This document shows positions 26,030 to 35,897 of a DNA stretch of 64,000 nt, piece by piece. Source of the DNA: Trinickia caryophylli (GTDB taxonomy: Bacteria; Pseudomonadota; Gammaproteobacteria; Burkholderiales; Burkholderiaceae); assembly GCF_034424545.1 (NCBI RefSeq), contig NZ_CP139970.1:2294001-2358000 (forward strand), read 5' to 3'. Both the position numbers and the translations under genes were made by a program. Position 1 is the stretch's first letter. Every line of letters starts with the position of its first letter. A model generated the notes under the pieces. The model did not search any database. It was not told the origin of the DNA and saw nothing but the letters and a program-made list of their open reading frames with translations.

Positions 26030-26593
26030 TCAAGCGCTCGGCGGGTAGTGCTCGATTTTTTGCTCGAGCCGAGCCGCGAGGACGGGATGCGCATCGCGGA
26101 GCGCATCGAGGATCGTTCGAGCCTCGTTGCGGTATGCCGCGGTTTTTTCTGGTGACCAGTGTGCGGGTGGCGGTGCAAGGTTCGTGATTCGGTCGGCCAT
26201 TTTTACGCACCATATTGCTTTCGGTTCTTTGCGAATCCGCTCCAGGCTGTCGGCCATCGCATGATGTTTCGCGAGCGATGGGTTCTTGCTCAGCGCTTGC
26301 ACGCCGGCCGCCACGGCCGGGCCGAATTTGTCGCACAATGTCGCGGCGGAAACGCCTTGGTCCTCGATACAGTCGTGCAAGGCCGCACAGACGACGGCGA
26401 GGTGGATGTCATCGATCGGGGCTGCGGCATGAGCGGCCAGCAACTCGATCACGACGGCACCGATGTGGCAAAGATAGGGACGCTCGCAACCGGGGACCGT
26501 TTGCCCGTGGTGCGCGTCCGTTGCGAATTTCCATGCCTCGATCCAGGCGTCGGTGAGTATGACGGGCGTGGCGGCGACGTTGATCGGTTCCAT
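26030..26593 (-). CDS. HD-domain alarmone hydrolase-like protein (small SpoT/MESH1 type)
   Basis: 187 residues. HD metal residues are visible: H43 (YLCHIGAVV), H73-D74 (AALHDCIED) and D134 (KMADRITNL), with H29-G upstream, the arrangement of (p)ppGpp hydrolases of the SpoT/MESH1 group; no synthetase domain. The ATG at 26593 is chosen because homology starts there. Probable cytosolic hydrolysis of (p)ppGpp or a similar nucleotide. It is not clearly linked to the type VI genes beside it, with which it converges. Confidence 0.8.
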   Translation of the reverse strand: MEPINVAATPVILTDAWIEAWKFATDAHHGQTVPGCERPYLCHIGAVVIELLAAHAAAPIDDIHLAVVCAALHDCIEDQGVSAATLCDKFGPAVAAGVQALSKNPSLAKHHAMADSLERIRKEPKAIWCVKMADRITNLAPPPAHWSPEKTAAYRNEARTILDALRDAHPVLAARLEQKIEHYPPSA

Positions 26594-26680
26594 TGAATGC
26601 GAGCGCAGTAGCGAGATCGATTTGAGCAGAGTGATTGTAGCGTCGGGGGAGTGGCGGAGCGCTGCGGATAGGTAACGCGT

Positions 26681-27118
26681 ATGAAATTGCTGACGATCCG
26701 AGGCTTCGATCAGGCAGGGCACGTGCTCGAATACCATGCCGAGCGAGGCGTACAAAGGGTTTCGGAGAGGGCTCCTGGCGGCACCGTCGATCGGGGATTC
26801 TTTATCGAGCTTCGCGGCCATTACTACGGCCTGTTCGCCACACAAGTCGGGCCAGTGGCGTTTATGGATGATCGGCAATGGCTGCTCGTCGAGTCAGCGG
26901 TGTCGTCGGATCTTACTGCGCTGCCTGATGGACGGAAGCGATTCGTGCTGGTAGTGGAGGGCAACGTTGCATATGAGGTGACTTACTGGCCGCCAATGGT
27001 GGTGGTCGATAACTGGTCCGACGACGAGTGCATGATCGATTTCTTTTCGTGGCTGCACGAGGGCGTAACGATAGATCCGAAGGGCAAGCTTTTCTCGTAT
27101 CACCGGTTGCCGGCCTGA
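26681..27118 (+). CDS. Hypothetical protein
   Basis: 145 residues, acidic, no signal peptide or membrane helix; beta-rich with WPPMVVVDNWSDDECMIDFF. Not recognised. It is divergent from the HD gene and 125 bp ahead of a VOC protein. The small acidic profile resembles immunity-like proteins, but there is no partner toxin adjacent. Confidence 0.6.
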   Translation: MKLLTIRGFDQAGHVLEYHAERGVQRVSERAPGGTVDRGFFIELRGHYYGLFATQVGPVAFMDDRQWLLVESAVSSDLTALPDGRKRFVLVVEGNVAYEVTYWPPMVVVDNWSDDECMIDFFSWLHEGVTIDPKGKLFSYHRLPA

Positions 27119-27243
27119 TTGGAACTGCGGACCTGCCGGCGAAACCAGGTCGCGCTGCAGTGGTGGAGAGACACGATGGCCGAACCCAAGATTCGTGCGA
27201 CCGGCGTTGGCAGTCCAAGTCTTGGAAAACATACGAGGAACGA

Positions 27244-27609
27244 ATGGGACCGTCGTTGAACAGAATCATGCTGTATGCGCGGGACGTGCAGAAAACATGT
27301 GCCTTTTACGAACGGCATTTCGGATTCATGAGCGAGTCGAAGCCTGATGACCGAATCACCGAGTTGACGCCTTCCAACGGCGGCGCGATTCTGATGGTTC
27401 ATCAGGCGGCCAAAGGCGCCAAAACAGGGCAGGCGGCAGTCAAGCTTGTATTCGATGTCGAGGACGTGGAGGGCTTCAAGCAGCAGTGCTCGTTGCAGGG
27501 CCTGCAGTTCGGTCCCACTCATCAGGCGGACGGCTATTGCTTCGCCAATGCGAAGGATCCGGACGGAAACTCGGTTTCAGTGTCGAGTCGGGCTTTTGCC
27601 GGCAACTGA
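27244..27609 (+). CDS. VOC (glyoxalase/bleomycin-resistance fold) protein
   Basis: 121 residues with the paired beta-alpha-beta-beta-beta modules of the vicinal-oxygen-chelate family: LNRIMLYARDVQKTCAFYER at the start and AKDPDGNSVSVSS near the end. The ATG 27244 gives the standard family N-terminus; the longer frame overlaps the previous gene. Substrate unknown. Confidence 0.8.
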   Translation: MGPSLNRIMLYARDVQKTCAFYERHFGFMSESKPDDRITELTPSNGGAILMVHQAAKGAKTGQAAVKLVFDVEDVEGFKQQCSLQGLQFGPTHQADGYCFANAKDPDGNSVSVSSRAFAGN

Positions 27610-27740
27610 AGCCAGACGCGCCAAGCCGCCGAACCGGCAAAAAGTTGCAACGGGCCGCGCGGTGTACGGCGCTGCGCAAGAATGTCGATCGGGCCGCAAG
27701 ACGCGATTCGCAACCTGCAGCCAGCCCGGCCAGTCGCCGC

Positions 27741-28751
27741 TTACACCGGCCCGTCACTATCCCCCGTTTCGATCCGAGGCGCCGCCAACTCATGCGCATC
27801 GCGCGTCCCGCCGTTTATCGTTTTGACGATCAGGTCGGCGAGCACGCGGCCCGATTCCTGCCCCGTCGGCTGCACGACGGCGGTGACGGTGAGCGGCGCG
27901 GCTACATCGGCCGGCACGCCGTCATAAACGATCAACGAAATATCTTTCCCCGGCCGCAGTCCGCTATCGACGATCGCCCGAAAGGCCCCCGACCCGGCGA
28001 TATTGTTGTCGACGAGCAAAGCCGAAGGCCGCTCTTCGCGGCTCAACAGTGCCTGAGCCGCCCGATATCCGCCCTCGCGGTCGAACGTCGTCTCGACCAT
28101 GAGCGCGCCATCGGGTGCCAGCCCCGCCTCCCGTAACGCCCCGACGAACCCCTCCCGACGCTGCGCGGCAAAGCTCAACCGAAGCGGCGCACTGATCATC
28201 GCGATACGCCGATGGCCGAAGCCGATCAGCCGCTCGGCAGCCGCGCGTGCGCCCGCCTCGTTATCGAAGTCGAACCAGCTATACGGCTGCGCGCTATCGG
28301 TGCGGCCGTATGCGACGAACGGAAACCCACGTTCCTGAAGCAGACGGATGCGCGGATCGTCCACGAGCGTGCGCGCCACGATCAGCCCGTCCACGAGGCG
28401 GCTATCGAGGAGCCGCCGATACGTGTCCAACTCGGCATTGGGCCGTGCCGACACGATGATGAAATCGAGGTTGGATTGCGCGAGGCGCTCGGTGATCCCC
28501 GCCACGACTTCGCCGAAACGCGGATCGCCCAGATCGTCGGCGCCGAACGGATAGACGATGCCTACCGCCTCCGCCCGGCCGGTGGCAAGCCGGCGCGCGG
28601 TGGGATCGGCCTGATAGCCGAGCTCGCGCGCGGCCTTCATCACGCGCTCGCGCGTGGCCTCGCTTACGTCGTCGTAACCGTTGAGCGCCCGGCTGACGGT
28701 GGTGCGCGACAGGCCAAGCGAACTGGATAACGCCTTGAGATTGATCTTCAC
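27741..28751 (-). CDS. LacI-family repressor of the fructan locus
   Basis: 336 residues from a GTG at 28751 preceded by GAGGA at 5 bp: helix-turn-helix LKALSSSLGLSRTTVSRALNGY at about 4-25 with hinge helix DPTARRLATG, then a periplasmic-binding-protein-like sensor domain. The displayed longer frame (to 28880) crosses the operators and is not supported. It is divergent from levansucrase with two palindromic operators between, so it probably represses the fructan genes and itself, released by a sugar ligand such as fructose or sucrose (inferred). Confidence 0.88.
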   Translation of the reverse strand: MKINLKALSSSLGLSRTTVSRALNGYDDVSEATRERVMKAARELGYQADPTARRLATGRAEAVGIVYPFGADDLGDPRFGEVVAGITERLAQSNLDFIIVSARPNAELDTYRRLLDSRLVDGLIVARTLVDDPRIRLLQERGFPFVAYGRTDSAQPYSWFDFDNEAGARAAAERLIGFGHRRIAMISAPLRLSFAAQRREGFVGALREAGLAPDGALMVETTFDREGGYRAAQALLSREERPSALLVDNNIAGSGAFRAIVDSGLRPGKDISLIVYDGVPADVAAPLTVTAVVQPTGQESGRVLADLIVKTINGGTRDAHELAAPRIETGDSDGPV

Positions 28752-28858
28752 ATCGTTCCTCGAGAAGTCGTCATTGTTCCGGGCTCGTTCGCCCGCGGCA
28801 ATCCCCCGACTGCCGCCGCTTCGCTTCGCACGCTCGTTCGCGGAATCGTCGTTGATAT

Positions 28859-28896
28859 CCAAACCGGTTTGAATTAACATCCAAACCGGTTTGGAT
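28859..28896. promoter_or_regulatory. Two tandem LacI-type palindromic operators
   Basis: CCAAACCGGTTTGA (28859-28872) and the perfect 18-bp palindrome ATCCAAACCGGTTTGGAT (28879-28896). Both have a central CG, as LacI-family sites do. Their centres are 22 bp apart, about two helical turns, so two dimers would lie on the same face. They sit 42 bp before the levansucrase ATG. Confidence 0.88.
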
Positions 28897-28937
28897 AGTT
28901 GCCTTCGACGTTTCTTTCAACCCCCTTCAACGCCAAG

Positions 28938-30587
28938 ATGACCCCTCCCCCTTTCCCCCTCCTTGCGCTTCGCCCTTGCGTGAGCAAACGTTTGCTGACG
29001 GGCCTTGCCGTCATGTCCGCGGTCGCAGCCTCGTTGGCTCATGCGCAGACGTCCGGGTCCTGGTCCGGCTCCGGTGGAACCGGCTCCCATCCGAGCGTGC
29101 CTGCGTCGGGCTTCCCCGCGCCGACGCGGCACACGCAACAGGCCTATGACCCTGAGAGCAACTTCACGATGCGGTGGACGCGCGCCGACATTCGTCAGAT
29201 CCTCGCTCAGTCCCACACCGCCACGGCGGTGGACAAGAACTCGTTGCCGCTTGCGCTGACGATGCCGGACATCCCGCAGAATTTCCCGCTGATGAATTCG
29301 AACGTGTGGGTGTGGGACACGTGGCCGCTCGCGGACATGCGCGCGAATCAGTTGAGCTTCAAGGGCTGGGAAGTCATTTTTTCGCTGACGGCCGATCCGC
29401 ACGCGGGTTACACGTTCGACGATCGCCACGTGCACGCGCGCATCGGGTTTTTCTATCGGCGTGCGGGCATACCGGCTTGGCAGCGGCCCGCCAACGGCGG
29501 CTGGATCTGGGGTGGTCATCTCTTCCCGGCGGGGGCCAGCGCGAAAGTATTCGGCAGTGCGCCGACGACCGATAACGCCGAATGGTCGGGCTCCGCACGC
29601 CTCGTGAGCGGCAGCACCGTGAGCCTCTACTACACGGCATTGTCGTTCAACCGCTCTGCGCCGGGCGGCTCGGACATCACGCCGCCGATCGCCGTCATCA
29701 CGCGGGCCGATGGCCACATTCACGCGGATGCGAAGCACGTCTGGTTCACCGGCTTTGACGACCACAAGCCGCTGCTGCAACCGGACGGCGAGATGTACCA
29801 GACAGGGCAGCAGAACACGTACTACTCGTTCCGCGACCCGTTCGTGTTCACCGATCCGGCGCACCCGGGCAAGACGTATATGGTGTTCGAGGGCAACACC
29901 GGCGGCCCGCGTGGCGCGCGCACCTGCACCGAGGCGGATCTCGGCTATGCGCCCAACGATCCGTACGGCGAGAACCTGAACGCGGTGATGGATTCGGGGG
30001 CGATCTACCAGAAGGCGAACGTGGGCCTCGCCGTTGCCACGAACGCGCGATTGACCGAGTGGAAGTTCCTGCCGCCGATTCTCTCGGCGAACTGCGTGAA
30101 CGACCAGACCGAGCGTCCGCAGATCTACATGAAGGACGGCAAGTACTACCTCTTCACGATCAGCCACCGGCCGACGATGGCTGCAGGCGTCGACGGCCCG
30201 GACGGCGTCTATGGCTTCGTCGGCAACGGCATTCGCAGCGACTTCGAGCCGCTCAACAAGGGCGGCGGCCTCGTGCTCGGCAACCCGACCGACTTCGCTG
30301 CGCCGATCGGCGCGCCTTATGCCCAGGACCCGAATCAGAATCCGCGCGAATTCCAGTCGTATTCGCATTACATGATGCCGGGCGGTCTGGTCGAATCGTT
30401 CATCGATGCGATCGGGCCGCGCCGTGGCGGCACGCTTGCACCGACGGTGAAGATCAACATCAACGGCACGTCGACGGCTGTCGATCGCACGTATGGCAAA
30501 GGCGGGCTCGGCGGGTATGGCGATATTCCGGCCAACATGCCCGCGCTCGGTGCGAGCCATGCCGATAGCGCCAACGCGAGCGACTGA
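28938..30587 (+). CDS. Levansucrase (glycoside hydrolase family 68)
   Basis: Secreted enzyme that splits sucrose and transfers fructose to form levan or shorter fructans. 549 residues from the ATG at 28938, with a signal peptide ending SLAHA. GH68 catalytic residues: nucleophile D127 in WDTW, stabiliser D300 in RDPF, acid/base E392 in TERPQIY. The TTG at 28899 would overlap the operator region. Downstream are a GntR fragment and a GH32 fructosidase, which together can make and degrade fructan. Confidence 0.93.
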   Translation: MTPPPFPLLALRPCVSKRLLTGLAVMSAVAASLAHAQTSGSWSGSGGTGSHPSVPASGFPAPTRHTQQAYDPESNFTMRWTRADIRQILAQSHTATAVDKNSLPLALTMPDIPQNFPLMNSNVWVWDTWPLADMRANQLSFKGWEVIFSLTADPHAGYTFDDRHVHARIGFFYRRAGIPAWQRPANGGWIWGGHLFPAGASAKVFGSAPTTDNAEWSGSARLVSGSTVSLYYTALSFNRSAPGGSDITPPIAVITRADGHIHADAKHVWFTGFDDHKPLLQPDGEMYQTGQQNTYYSFRDPFVFTDPAHPGKTYMVFEGNTGGPRGARTCTEADLGYAPNDPYGENLNAVMDSGAIYQKANVGLAVATNARLTEWKFLPPILSANCVNDQTERPQIYMKDGKYYLFTISHRPTMAAGVDGPDGVYGFVGNGIRSDFEPLNKGGGLVLGNPTDFAAPIGAPYAQDPNQNPREFQSYSHYMMPGGLVESFIDAIGPRRGGTLAPTVKININGTSTAVDRTYGKGGLGGYGDIPANMPALGASHADSANASD

Positions 30588-30683
30588 GTTGCTGCAAGGC
30601 GGTAATCCGGCAGCAACCGGGCGGCAAGCGGGCGGCGAGGCACGCCGCTGCCTGACCGCGCGGCTATCCGCATCGGCGAAGTC

Positions 30684-30938
30684 ATGATGTACGAGTGGAT
30701 CGCGGCGCTGCCCGCGCGGACGAGACCGGCGTATCTCGCGCTGGCGGACGGCATCGAAAACGCCGTGCACGCCGGCGTAATCAAGGCGGGGAGCCGCTTG
30801 CCGCCACAGCAGCTGCTCGCCGACTTTCTGGGGCTGCACGTGAACACGGTCAACCGTGCACTGCGCGAGACGGCGCGCCGCGGGTTGACCGCGGGCCGCA
30901 CGCGCCGGGGCACGGTCGTTCTCGAGCAAGCGGGCTGA
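30684..30938 (+). CDS. GntR-type HTH protein, short (possible remnant of a MocR regulator)
   Basis: 84 residues covering only a GntR winged helix: RPAYLALADGIENAV, SRLPPQQLLADFLGLHVNTV. The RLPPQ/R context resembles the N-terminal domain of MocR/PdxR regulators whose aminotransferase-like half is missing here. It may be a stand-alone DNA-binding protein or a truncated gene. It lies between the GH68 and GH32 genes. Confidence 0.65.
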   Translation: MMYEWIAALPARTRPAYLALADGIENAVHAGVIKAGSRLPPQQLLADFLGLHVNTVNRALRETARRGLTAGRTRRGTVVLEQAG

Positions 30939-31076
30939 GCCGCTTTCGAGTGCTTCGAGACGCTTCGAGGTGCTCCCGGCTCGAGGCCTGCGCAGGCCCC
31001 ACCCGCCCCACCCGCTTTGCCCGTGCGTCTTGTCGTGCAAAGCAATGTTCAGCGCAGGAGACCAGCAGGATCATCT

Positions 31077-32753
31077 ATGACTACGAAGCACCCATCATCG
31101 GCATTCGCTCGAGAATTGAGCGCACTGTGCACGTCCTCGGTGGCGGCGTTGGCCGTGTCGGCCGTCGCGTGCCTTGCGCCGCCTGCCACGGCATCGGCTG
31201 CCGACGGCGTGGATACACCGCAGTGGCGCCCGGCACTGCATTATTCGCCGCAGCGCAATTGGATGAACGATCCCAACGGACTGGTGTACGAGAACGGGCG
31301 TTATCACCTCTTCTACCAGCACAATCCCAACGACAACTTCTGGGGCGACATGTCGTGGGGGCATGCGACGAGCTGCGACCTCGTGCATTGGGAAGAACAG
31401 CCAGTCGCGATTCGCGCGAACGAGAAAGAGGAGGTCTTTTCGGGCTCGGTCGTCGTGGATGCACACAATACGTCCGGACTCGGGCCGGCCGGCTCGTCGC
31501 CGCTCGTAGCGCTTTACACGAGCGTCTACAAGCCCGGCTCGGGGCATGAGCCGGGGGTACAGGCGCAGTCGCTGGCCTACAGCATGGACCACGGGCAGAC
31601 GTGGCACCGCTACGCTCACAATCCGGTGCTGACGCTCGAGCCGGAATCGCGCCAGTTCCGCGACCCGAAGGTGACGTGGTATGCCCCCGGCGGGTACTGG
31701 CTGATGACGGCAGTGGTGGCGGACGCGCAGGTCGTCAAGCTCTATCGCTCGAGCGATTTGATCCATTGGTCGTTTCTCAGCGATTTCACGCTGCCCGACG
31801 TGCCGCATCGCGGAGCGCTCTGGGAGATGCCGGAGTTGCTGGCGCTGCCGCTCGACGGCAATCCCCACGACGTGCGCTGGGTGATGATCGTCAACGTCAA
31901 TCCGTGGTCGATAGCGGGCGGCTCGGGGGCGATGTATTTCGTTGGCCGCTTCGACGGCAAGACATTTAAGCCGGACGACGTTCCGCCTGCGGGGGCCGAC
32001 CCGGCGCGCTATCGATGGCTCGATCACGGGGCCGATTTCTATGCGGCGGGGACTTTCGCCAATACCCCGGGGCACGCACCTGTCGCAATCGCGTGGATGA
32101 GCAACTGGGACTACGCCGCACGCGTTCCCACCGCGCCGTGGAAGGGCGCCATGACCGTGCCGCGCACGTTGGCGCTGAGGACGATCGATGGCATGCCGCG
32201 ACTCGTATCCACGATTGCCGAGCCGTTCGCGGCAAGTGCGCGCGATCGGCCGTCCATTCATCTGGCGCCGCTCGGCGTGTCGTCGGGCGTTCGCGAGCTT
32301 CCGGCCGCCACGCATGCGACGGTGCAGATGCTTTCGCTGTCGATCGAGCCGCGAGACGCGCGGCGCGCGGGCCTGATCGTTCGACGCTCGGCAGACGGCC
32401 GTGTCGGCACGCGGATTTTCTACGATACGGCGAATAAAACGCTGACCGTCGATCGTTCGGCTTCGGGGCTGACCGCTTTTGCCCCAACGTTCAGCCTCGA
32501 GCACATCGTCCACTTGCCGCTCGAGCAGGGCAAGCTGCGGCTCGATATCGTTGTCGACAAAGGCTCGATCGAGGTATTCGCCGGTCACGGGCGCGTGAGC
32601 GTCACCGACCTGATCTTCCCGACCGATCGCGATGACCGCGTGGCGATATTCACGGAAGGCGGCAGCGCGGTATTCGCCGACATCGCGGTGACGAACCTGG
32701 AACGCGATGCGCGCGGTCTTCGCAAGCTGGCGCGGGCACCTACCGCACCGTAA
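31077..32753 (+). CDS. GH32 beta-fructosidase (levanase/invertase/inulinase type), exported
   Basis: 558 residues with a signal peptide ending TASAAD. GH32 motifs: nucleophile D65 in WMNDPNG, D196 in FRDPK, acid/base E250 in WEMPE, then a C-terminal beta-sandwich module. The ATG at 31077 has AGGA 6 bp upstream. Beside a levansucrase it probably hydrolyses levan or sucrose outside the cytoplasm. Endo or exo action cannot be told from sequence. Its 3' end overlaps the convergent LysR gene by 14 bp. Confidence 0.92.
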   Translation: MTTKHPSSAFARELSALCTSSVAALAVSAVACLAPPATASAADGVDTPQWRPALHYSPQRNWMNDPNGLVYENGRYHLFYQHNPNDNFWGDMSWGHATSCDLVHWEEQPVAIRANEKEEVFSGSVVVDAHNTSGLGPAGSSPLVALYTSVYKPGSGHEPGVQAQSLAYSMDHGQTWHRYAHNPVLTLEPESRQFRDPKVTWYAPGGYWLMTAVVADAQVVKLYRSSDLIHWSFLSDFTLPDVPHRGALWEMPELLALPLDGNPHDVRWVMIVNVNPWSIAGGSGAMYFVGRFDGKTFKPDDVPPAGADPARYRWLDHGADFYAAGTFANTPGHAPVAIAWMSNWDYAARVPTAPWKGAMTVPRTLALRTIDGMPRLVSTIAEPFAASARDRPSIHLAPLGVSSGVRELPAATHATVQMLSLSIEPRDARRAGLIVRRSADGRVGTRIFYDTANKTLTVDRSASGLTAFAPTFSLEHIVHLPLEQGKLRLDIVVDKGSIEVFAGHGRVSVTDLIFPTDRDDRVAIFTEGGSAVFADIAVTNLERDARGLRKLARAPTAP

Positions 32754-33624
32754 GCTCGTGCAGCGCGTCGAGCACGTGCTGGGTCGCGCGTTCGACGAGT
32801 CCCGCCCGGTGCGCGATGCCGAGCTTTCGCCACATGGCCGGGCGCAGCGGCCGCATCGCGACGCGCGCATCGGACGGCGGAGCGCCTGCTTCATGCGGCA
32901 GGAGCGTGGCGCCGTAGCCGGCGGCGACGAGACTCTTGATGGCGTCGTTGTAATTGAGTTCGATGCGCGGCGCCGGCCGATAACCGCCTGCCGCGAACCA
33001 CTCCGACGTGAGGCGCGAGAGGCGGGTGGTGGCGTCGTTGAGAATGAGCGGCCGCGTCGCGAGCCAGGCTGGACTGACGCGTGCCGGCGGCTGCCAGTCG
33101 GCGGGCACGAAGGCCATGACGGGGTCGCGCCGCCACGGCCGGATGACGAGCCCTGCGACGGCGGACTGCGGCAACGCGACGAGCCCCACGTCGAGTGTTC
33201 CTTGCGCGAGGCGGGCGAGCGTGTCCTGCGACGTGAGCACGGCAATCTGCACGTCGATCTCCGGACGAAGCACGCGCAGCTGGGCAATCGCGCGCGGCAA
33301 CAGATGAGCGATGGCACCCGTCGAGGCGCCGAGCCTTACCCGGCCCGCCAGCCCTTGCACTTGCCGGCTGACGTCATCGAGCGTCGATTCGATTTCGGCC
33401 AGCAACCTGCGCGCGCGTTCCACCAGCACTTCGCCGACCGCGGACGGCCGCACGTTTCCCCGCTTGCGGGAAAGCAAGGGCGCTCCCACGCGGTTTTCCA
33501 ATTCGGCGATATGCAGGCTGACGGTGGGCGGCGCGAGATGCAGCAGCTGCGCGGCAGCCGCGAACGATCCATGATCCGCAATGGCGACGAGCGTGCGCAG
33601 GCGGTCGAGGCTGATCTCTCTCAT
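32740..33624 (-). CDS. LysR-family regulator, divergent from argC-like gene
   Basis: 294 residues with N-terminal winged helix ([21 protein letters not shown]) and C-terminal effector domain. It is divergent from the argC-like gene, and an inverted repeat of 12-bp arms lies in the 126-bp gap, so it probably regulates that gene. Confidence 0.9.
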   Translation of the reverse strand: MREISLDRLRTLVAIADHGSFAAAAQLLHLAPPTVSLHIAELENRVGAPLLSRKRGNVRPSAVGEVLVERARRLLAEIESTLDDVSRQVQGLAGRVRLGASTGAIAHLLPRAIAQLRVLRPEIDVQIAVLTSQDTLARLAQGTLDVGLVALPQSAVAGLVIRPWRRDPVMAFVPADWQPPARVSPAWLATRPLILNDATTRLSRLTSEWFAAGGYRPAPRIELNYNDAIKSLVAAGYGATLLPHEAGAPPSDARVAMRPLRPAMWRKLGIAHRAGLVERATQHVLDALHELTVR

Positions 33625-33642
33625 CGGCAGATATCCAGTTCA

Positions 33643-33680
33643 GAAAAGTTGAATCAAGCGGTCAGTAAATTCAACTTTTC
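33643..33680. promoter_or_regulatory. Perfect 12-bp inverted repeat between LysR and argC-like genes
   Basis: Arms GAAAAGTTGAAT (33643-33654) and ATTCAACTTTTC (33669-33680) with a 14-bp spacer, giving a 38-bp site. The arms are AT-rich in GC-rich DNA. A LysR tetramer site is a natural reading. Confidence 0.75.
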
Positions 33681-33750
33681 GTATTGTATGCATCCGGAGA
33701 CGATAGGGGCTTTCCCGGCGCATCGCGCTGAATCGAGGAGCACGGCCATC

Positions 33751-34683
33751 ATGACTCTCCCCACTGTATTTATCGACGGCGACCAAGGCACCACGGGCCT
33801 GCAGATCCATGAACGCCTGCGCGAGCGTACGGACCTTCAACTGCTCACGCTGCCGGAATCCGAGCGCAAGGATGCGAAGCGGCGCGCCGAGGCCGTCAAC
33901 GCATGCGACGTTGCGATTTTGTGCCTGCCCGATGCGGCGGCGCGCGAGGCGGTGGGTTTCATCCGGAATCCCGAAGTCCGCGTGATCGATGCGAGTTCCG
34001 CGCATCGTACGCAGCCGGATTGGACGTATGGATTCCCCGAGATGGCGCCCGGTCATGAACAGCGCATTCGCGAAGCGCGGCGCGTCACCAATCCGGGCTG
34101 CTATCCGACGGGCGCCATCGCGTTGCTGCGGCCGCTCATCGAGGCGGGCCTCGTTCCGCACGATTATCCGTTCGCCATTCATGCGGTGTCGGGCTACTCG
34201 GGCGGCGGCCGGACGATGGTCGATGCCTTCGAGTCGGGCGGCGCCTCGCATCCCGCACCGTTTCAGGTCTACGGTTTGGCGCTCGAGCACAAGCACACGC
34301 CGGAGATTGCACTACACGCGGGACTCGCGCATCGGCCGTTTTTCGTGCCGGCGTACGGCGCATACCGGCAAGGCATCGTGCTGACCGTGCCGATCGAGCT
34401 GCGTCAGCTGCCCGCAGGCGTCGACGGCGAACGACTGCACGCGTGCCTCGTGCATCGCTACACCGCCGCGCGGCACGTCCACGTCATGCCGCTTGCCGCG
34501 GCGCGGGCGGCAAGCCATCTCGACCCACAGGCACTCAACGGGACCAACGACCTCGGCCTGGGCGTGTTCGACAATGCAAGACATGGACAGGTCCTGCTGT
34601 CCGCCGTTTTCGACAACCTGGGCAAAGGCGCATCGGGTGCGGCGGTGCAGAACCTGGATCTGATGCTGAGCGCGCGGGCATAG
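33751..34683 (+). CDS. argC: N-acetyl-gamma-glutamyl-phosphate reductase
   Basis: NADPH-dependent reductase of arginine biosynthesis. 310 residues, the shorter type; it starts [19 protein letters not shown] (nucleotide-binding loop), and has the nucleophile C117 in NPGCYPT and the [11 protein letters not shown] segment. The ATG 33751 is preceded by GAGGAG at 10 bp; an open frame upstream is not supported. It is isolated from other arg genes and divergent from a LysR regulator, so its use may be conditional. Confidence 0.88.
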   Translation: MTLPTVFIDGDQGTTGLQIHERLRERTDLQLLTLPESERKDAKRRAEAVNACDVAILCLPDAAAREAVGFIRNPEVRVIDASSAHRTQPDWTYGFPEMAPGHEQRIREARRVTNPGCYPTGAIALLRPLIEAGLVPHDYPFAIHAVSGYSGGGRTMVDAFESGGASHPAPFQVYGLALEHKHTPEIALHAGLAHRPFFVPAYGAYRQGIVLTVPIELRQLPAGVDGERLHACLVHRYTAARHVHVMPLAAARAASHLDPQALNGTNDLGLGVFDNARHGQVLLSAVFDNLGKGASGAAVQNLDLMLSARA

Positions 34684-34709
34684 CGAGGCCGAGCGCCGAG
34701 ACAGCCGCG

Positions 34710-35897
34710 TTATTTCAGGTGGATGGTGAAGTAAGACCTCGATGGCAGTTCGGGATCGACCTCCCAGCCCCATGTCGTCTTTGCTCCGTTATCGGGCGTT
34801 CCGTCGATGGTGATGAGGCCCCGGTGAATCATGGCGGAGAAGTCGAAGGCGCTGCCGATGTCGAGGAACTTGAATTTGCCCTTGTTGGCGCCGTCCGCGG
34901 TGACGAAATTGAACAGACCTTTGGGGTATTCCCTGGCCATATCGGTGAATTTGAACGGCGCGGGCCCGCCGCTCGCGCTTGTGAACGATATGACGGCCGA
35001 TCCCTGGCCGACGGCAAAGATCGTTCCGGTCTCGAAAACGACGGGGCGGTCTGTTTTCACGGACTCGTCGAACGCGATCGAATTGCATCCGATGGTGAGG
35101 GAAGCGGTGTCCTCGGCTTTGATGTGAGTAGCCGTGAACGCCATGGATATGGCCTGGAGGCGGCTCGAGGAGGCCGACGTGCACGAAATGCGCAGGTTGT
35201 CGCTCAGGAGTGCGCCATCGGCATCGCTCACGGGTACGTCGCCCGGCGATGCCGTGGCGGGCTGCGCGATCAATTCGACGGAGCAGGGGCCTGCTGCGGC
35301 ACGATCGCCTATCGTGTAGGTTCCGCTGGTCAAATCGAGGGTGTGGGCGGTAACACTCATCGTACCGCCGTCGTGCACGTTGATATCGAACCCTCCCGCG
35401 AAGCCCGTCACCCGCGTAGCGTTTTCCTTGCCGACGAGGAACCTTCCATTCGGGTAGATGTTGATCGTCGAGGCCGGCACCGGCCCGTCGTCGACGGGGC
35501 GGCCGGATCCTTCGACATTGACGTCTTGAACGGTGAAGGTGCCGGTGATATCGAGTTGCACGACGGCATCCTCGACGCCGAGCCCCAGTACCGCTACCGC
35601 GGTGCTGGTGGGCACTCCGGCTACCATTTTCAGCGTTCCGCTATTGATCGCTATCCGCGTAAGCGGGGGATTGTCAATCCAGGATTCGGCCGGTTCGCCC
35701 CATTCCATGAAGACGTCGATGTCCTCGGGCACGGGCGCAAGCGTCAACGAATGACTGCCGCCATTCATGGTGAAACTTTTGCCGGCAATCTTGCGAAACG
35801 CGCTACAGGGAACATCGCCCAGTAAGGTGTCCTTGAACACATTGCCGTCGTAGACATCGTCTCGGTCCGGATGCCAGCGAAAGGTTTCCTCGGTCAC
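34710..35897 (-). CDS. Uncharacterised beta-rich protein
   Basis: 395 residues from a GTG preceded by AAGGAG. No signal peptide or membrane helix. It starts TEETFRWHPDRDDVYDGNVF, then alternates short Gly/Thr/Ser/Val strands (VVQLDITGTFTVQDVNVEGS, LTSGTYTIGD), suggesting a beta-sandwich or beta-helix, and ends SRSYFTIHLK. Not recognised. It stands alone, and its upstream region is very AT-rich, which suggests transfer. Confidence 0.7.
   Translation of the reverse strand: MTEETFRWHPDRDDVYDGNVFKDTLLGDVPCSAFRKIAGKSFTMNGGSHSLTLAPVPEDIDVFMEWGEPAESWIDNPPLTRIAINSGTLKMVAGVPTSTAVAVLGLGVEDAVVQLDITGTFTVQDVNVEGSGRPVDDGPVPASTINIYPNGRFLVGKENATRVTGFAGGFDINVHDGGTMSVTAHTLDLTSGTYTIGDRAAAGPCSVELIAQPATASPGDVPVSDADGALLSDNLRISCTSASSSRLQAISMAFTATHIKAEDTASLTIGCNSIAFDESVKTDRPVVFETGTIFAVGQGSAVISFTSASGGPAPFKFTDMAREYPKGLFNFVTADGANKGKFKFLDIGSAFDFSAMIHRGLITIDGTPDNGAKTTWGWEVDPELPSRSYFTIHLK

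Noticed and set aside
28917..31040. 707-codon open frame on the - strand
   Set aside because: Antisense to levansucrase and the GntR fragment; no recognisable protein.
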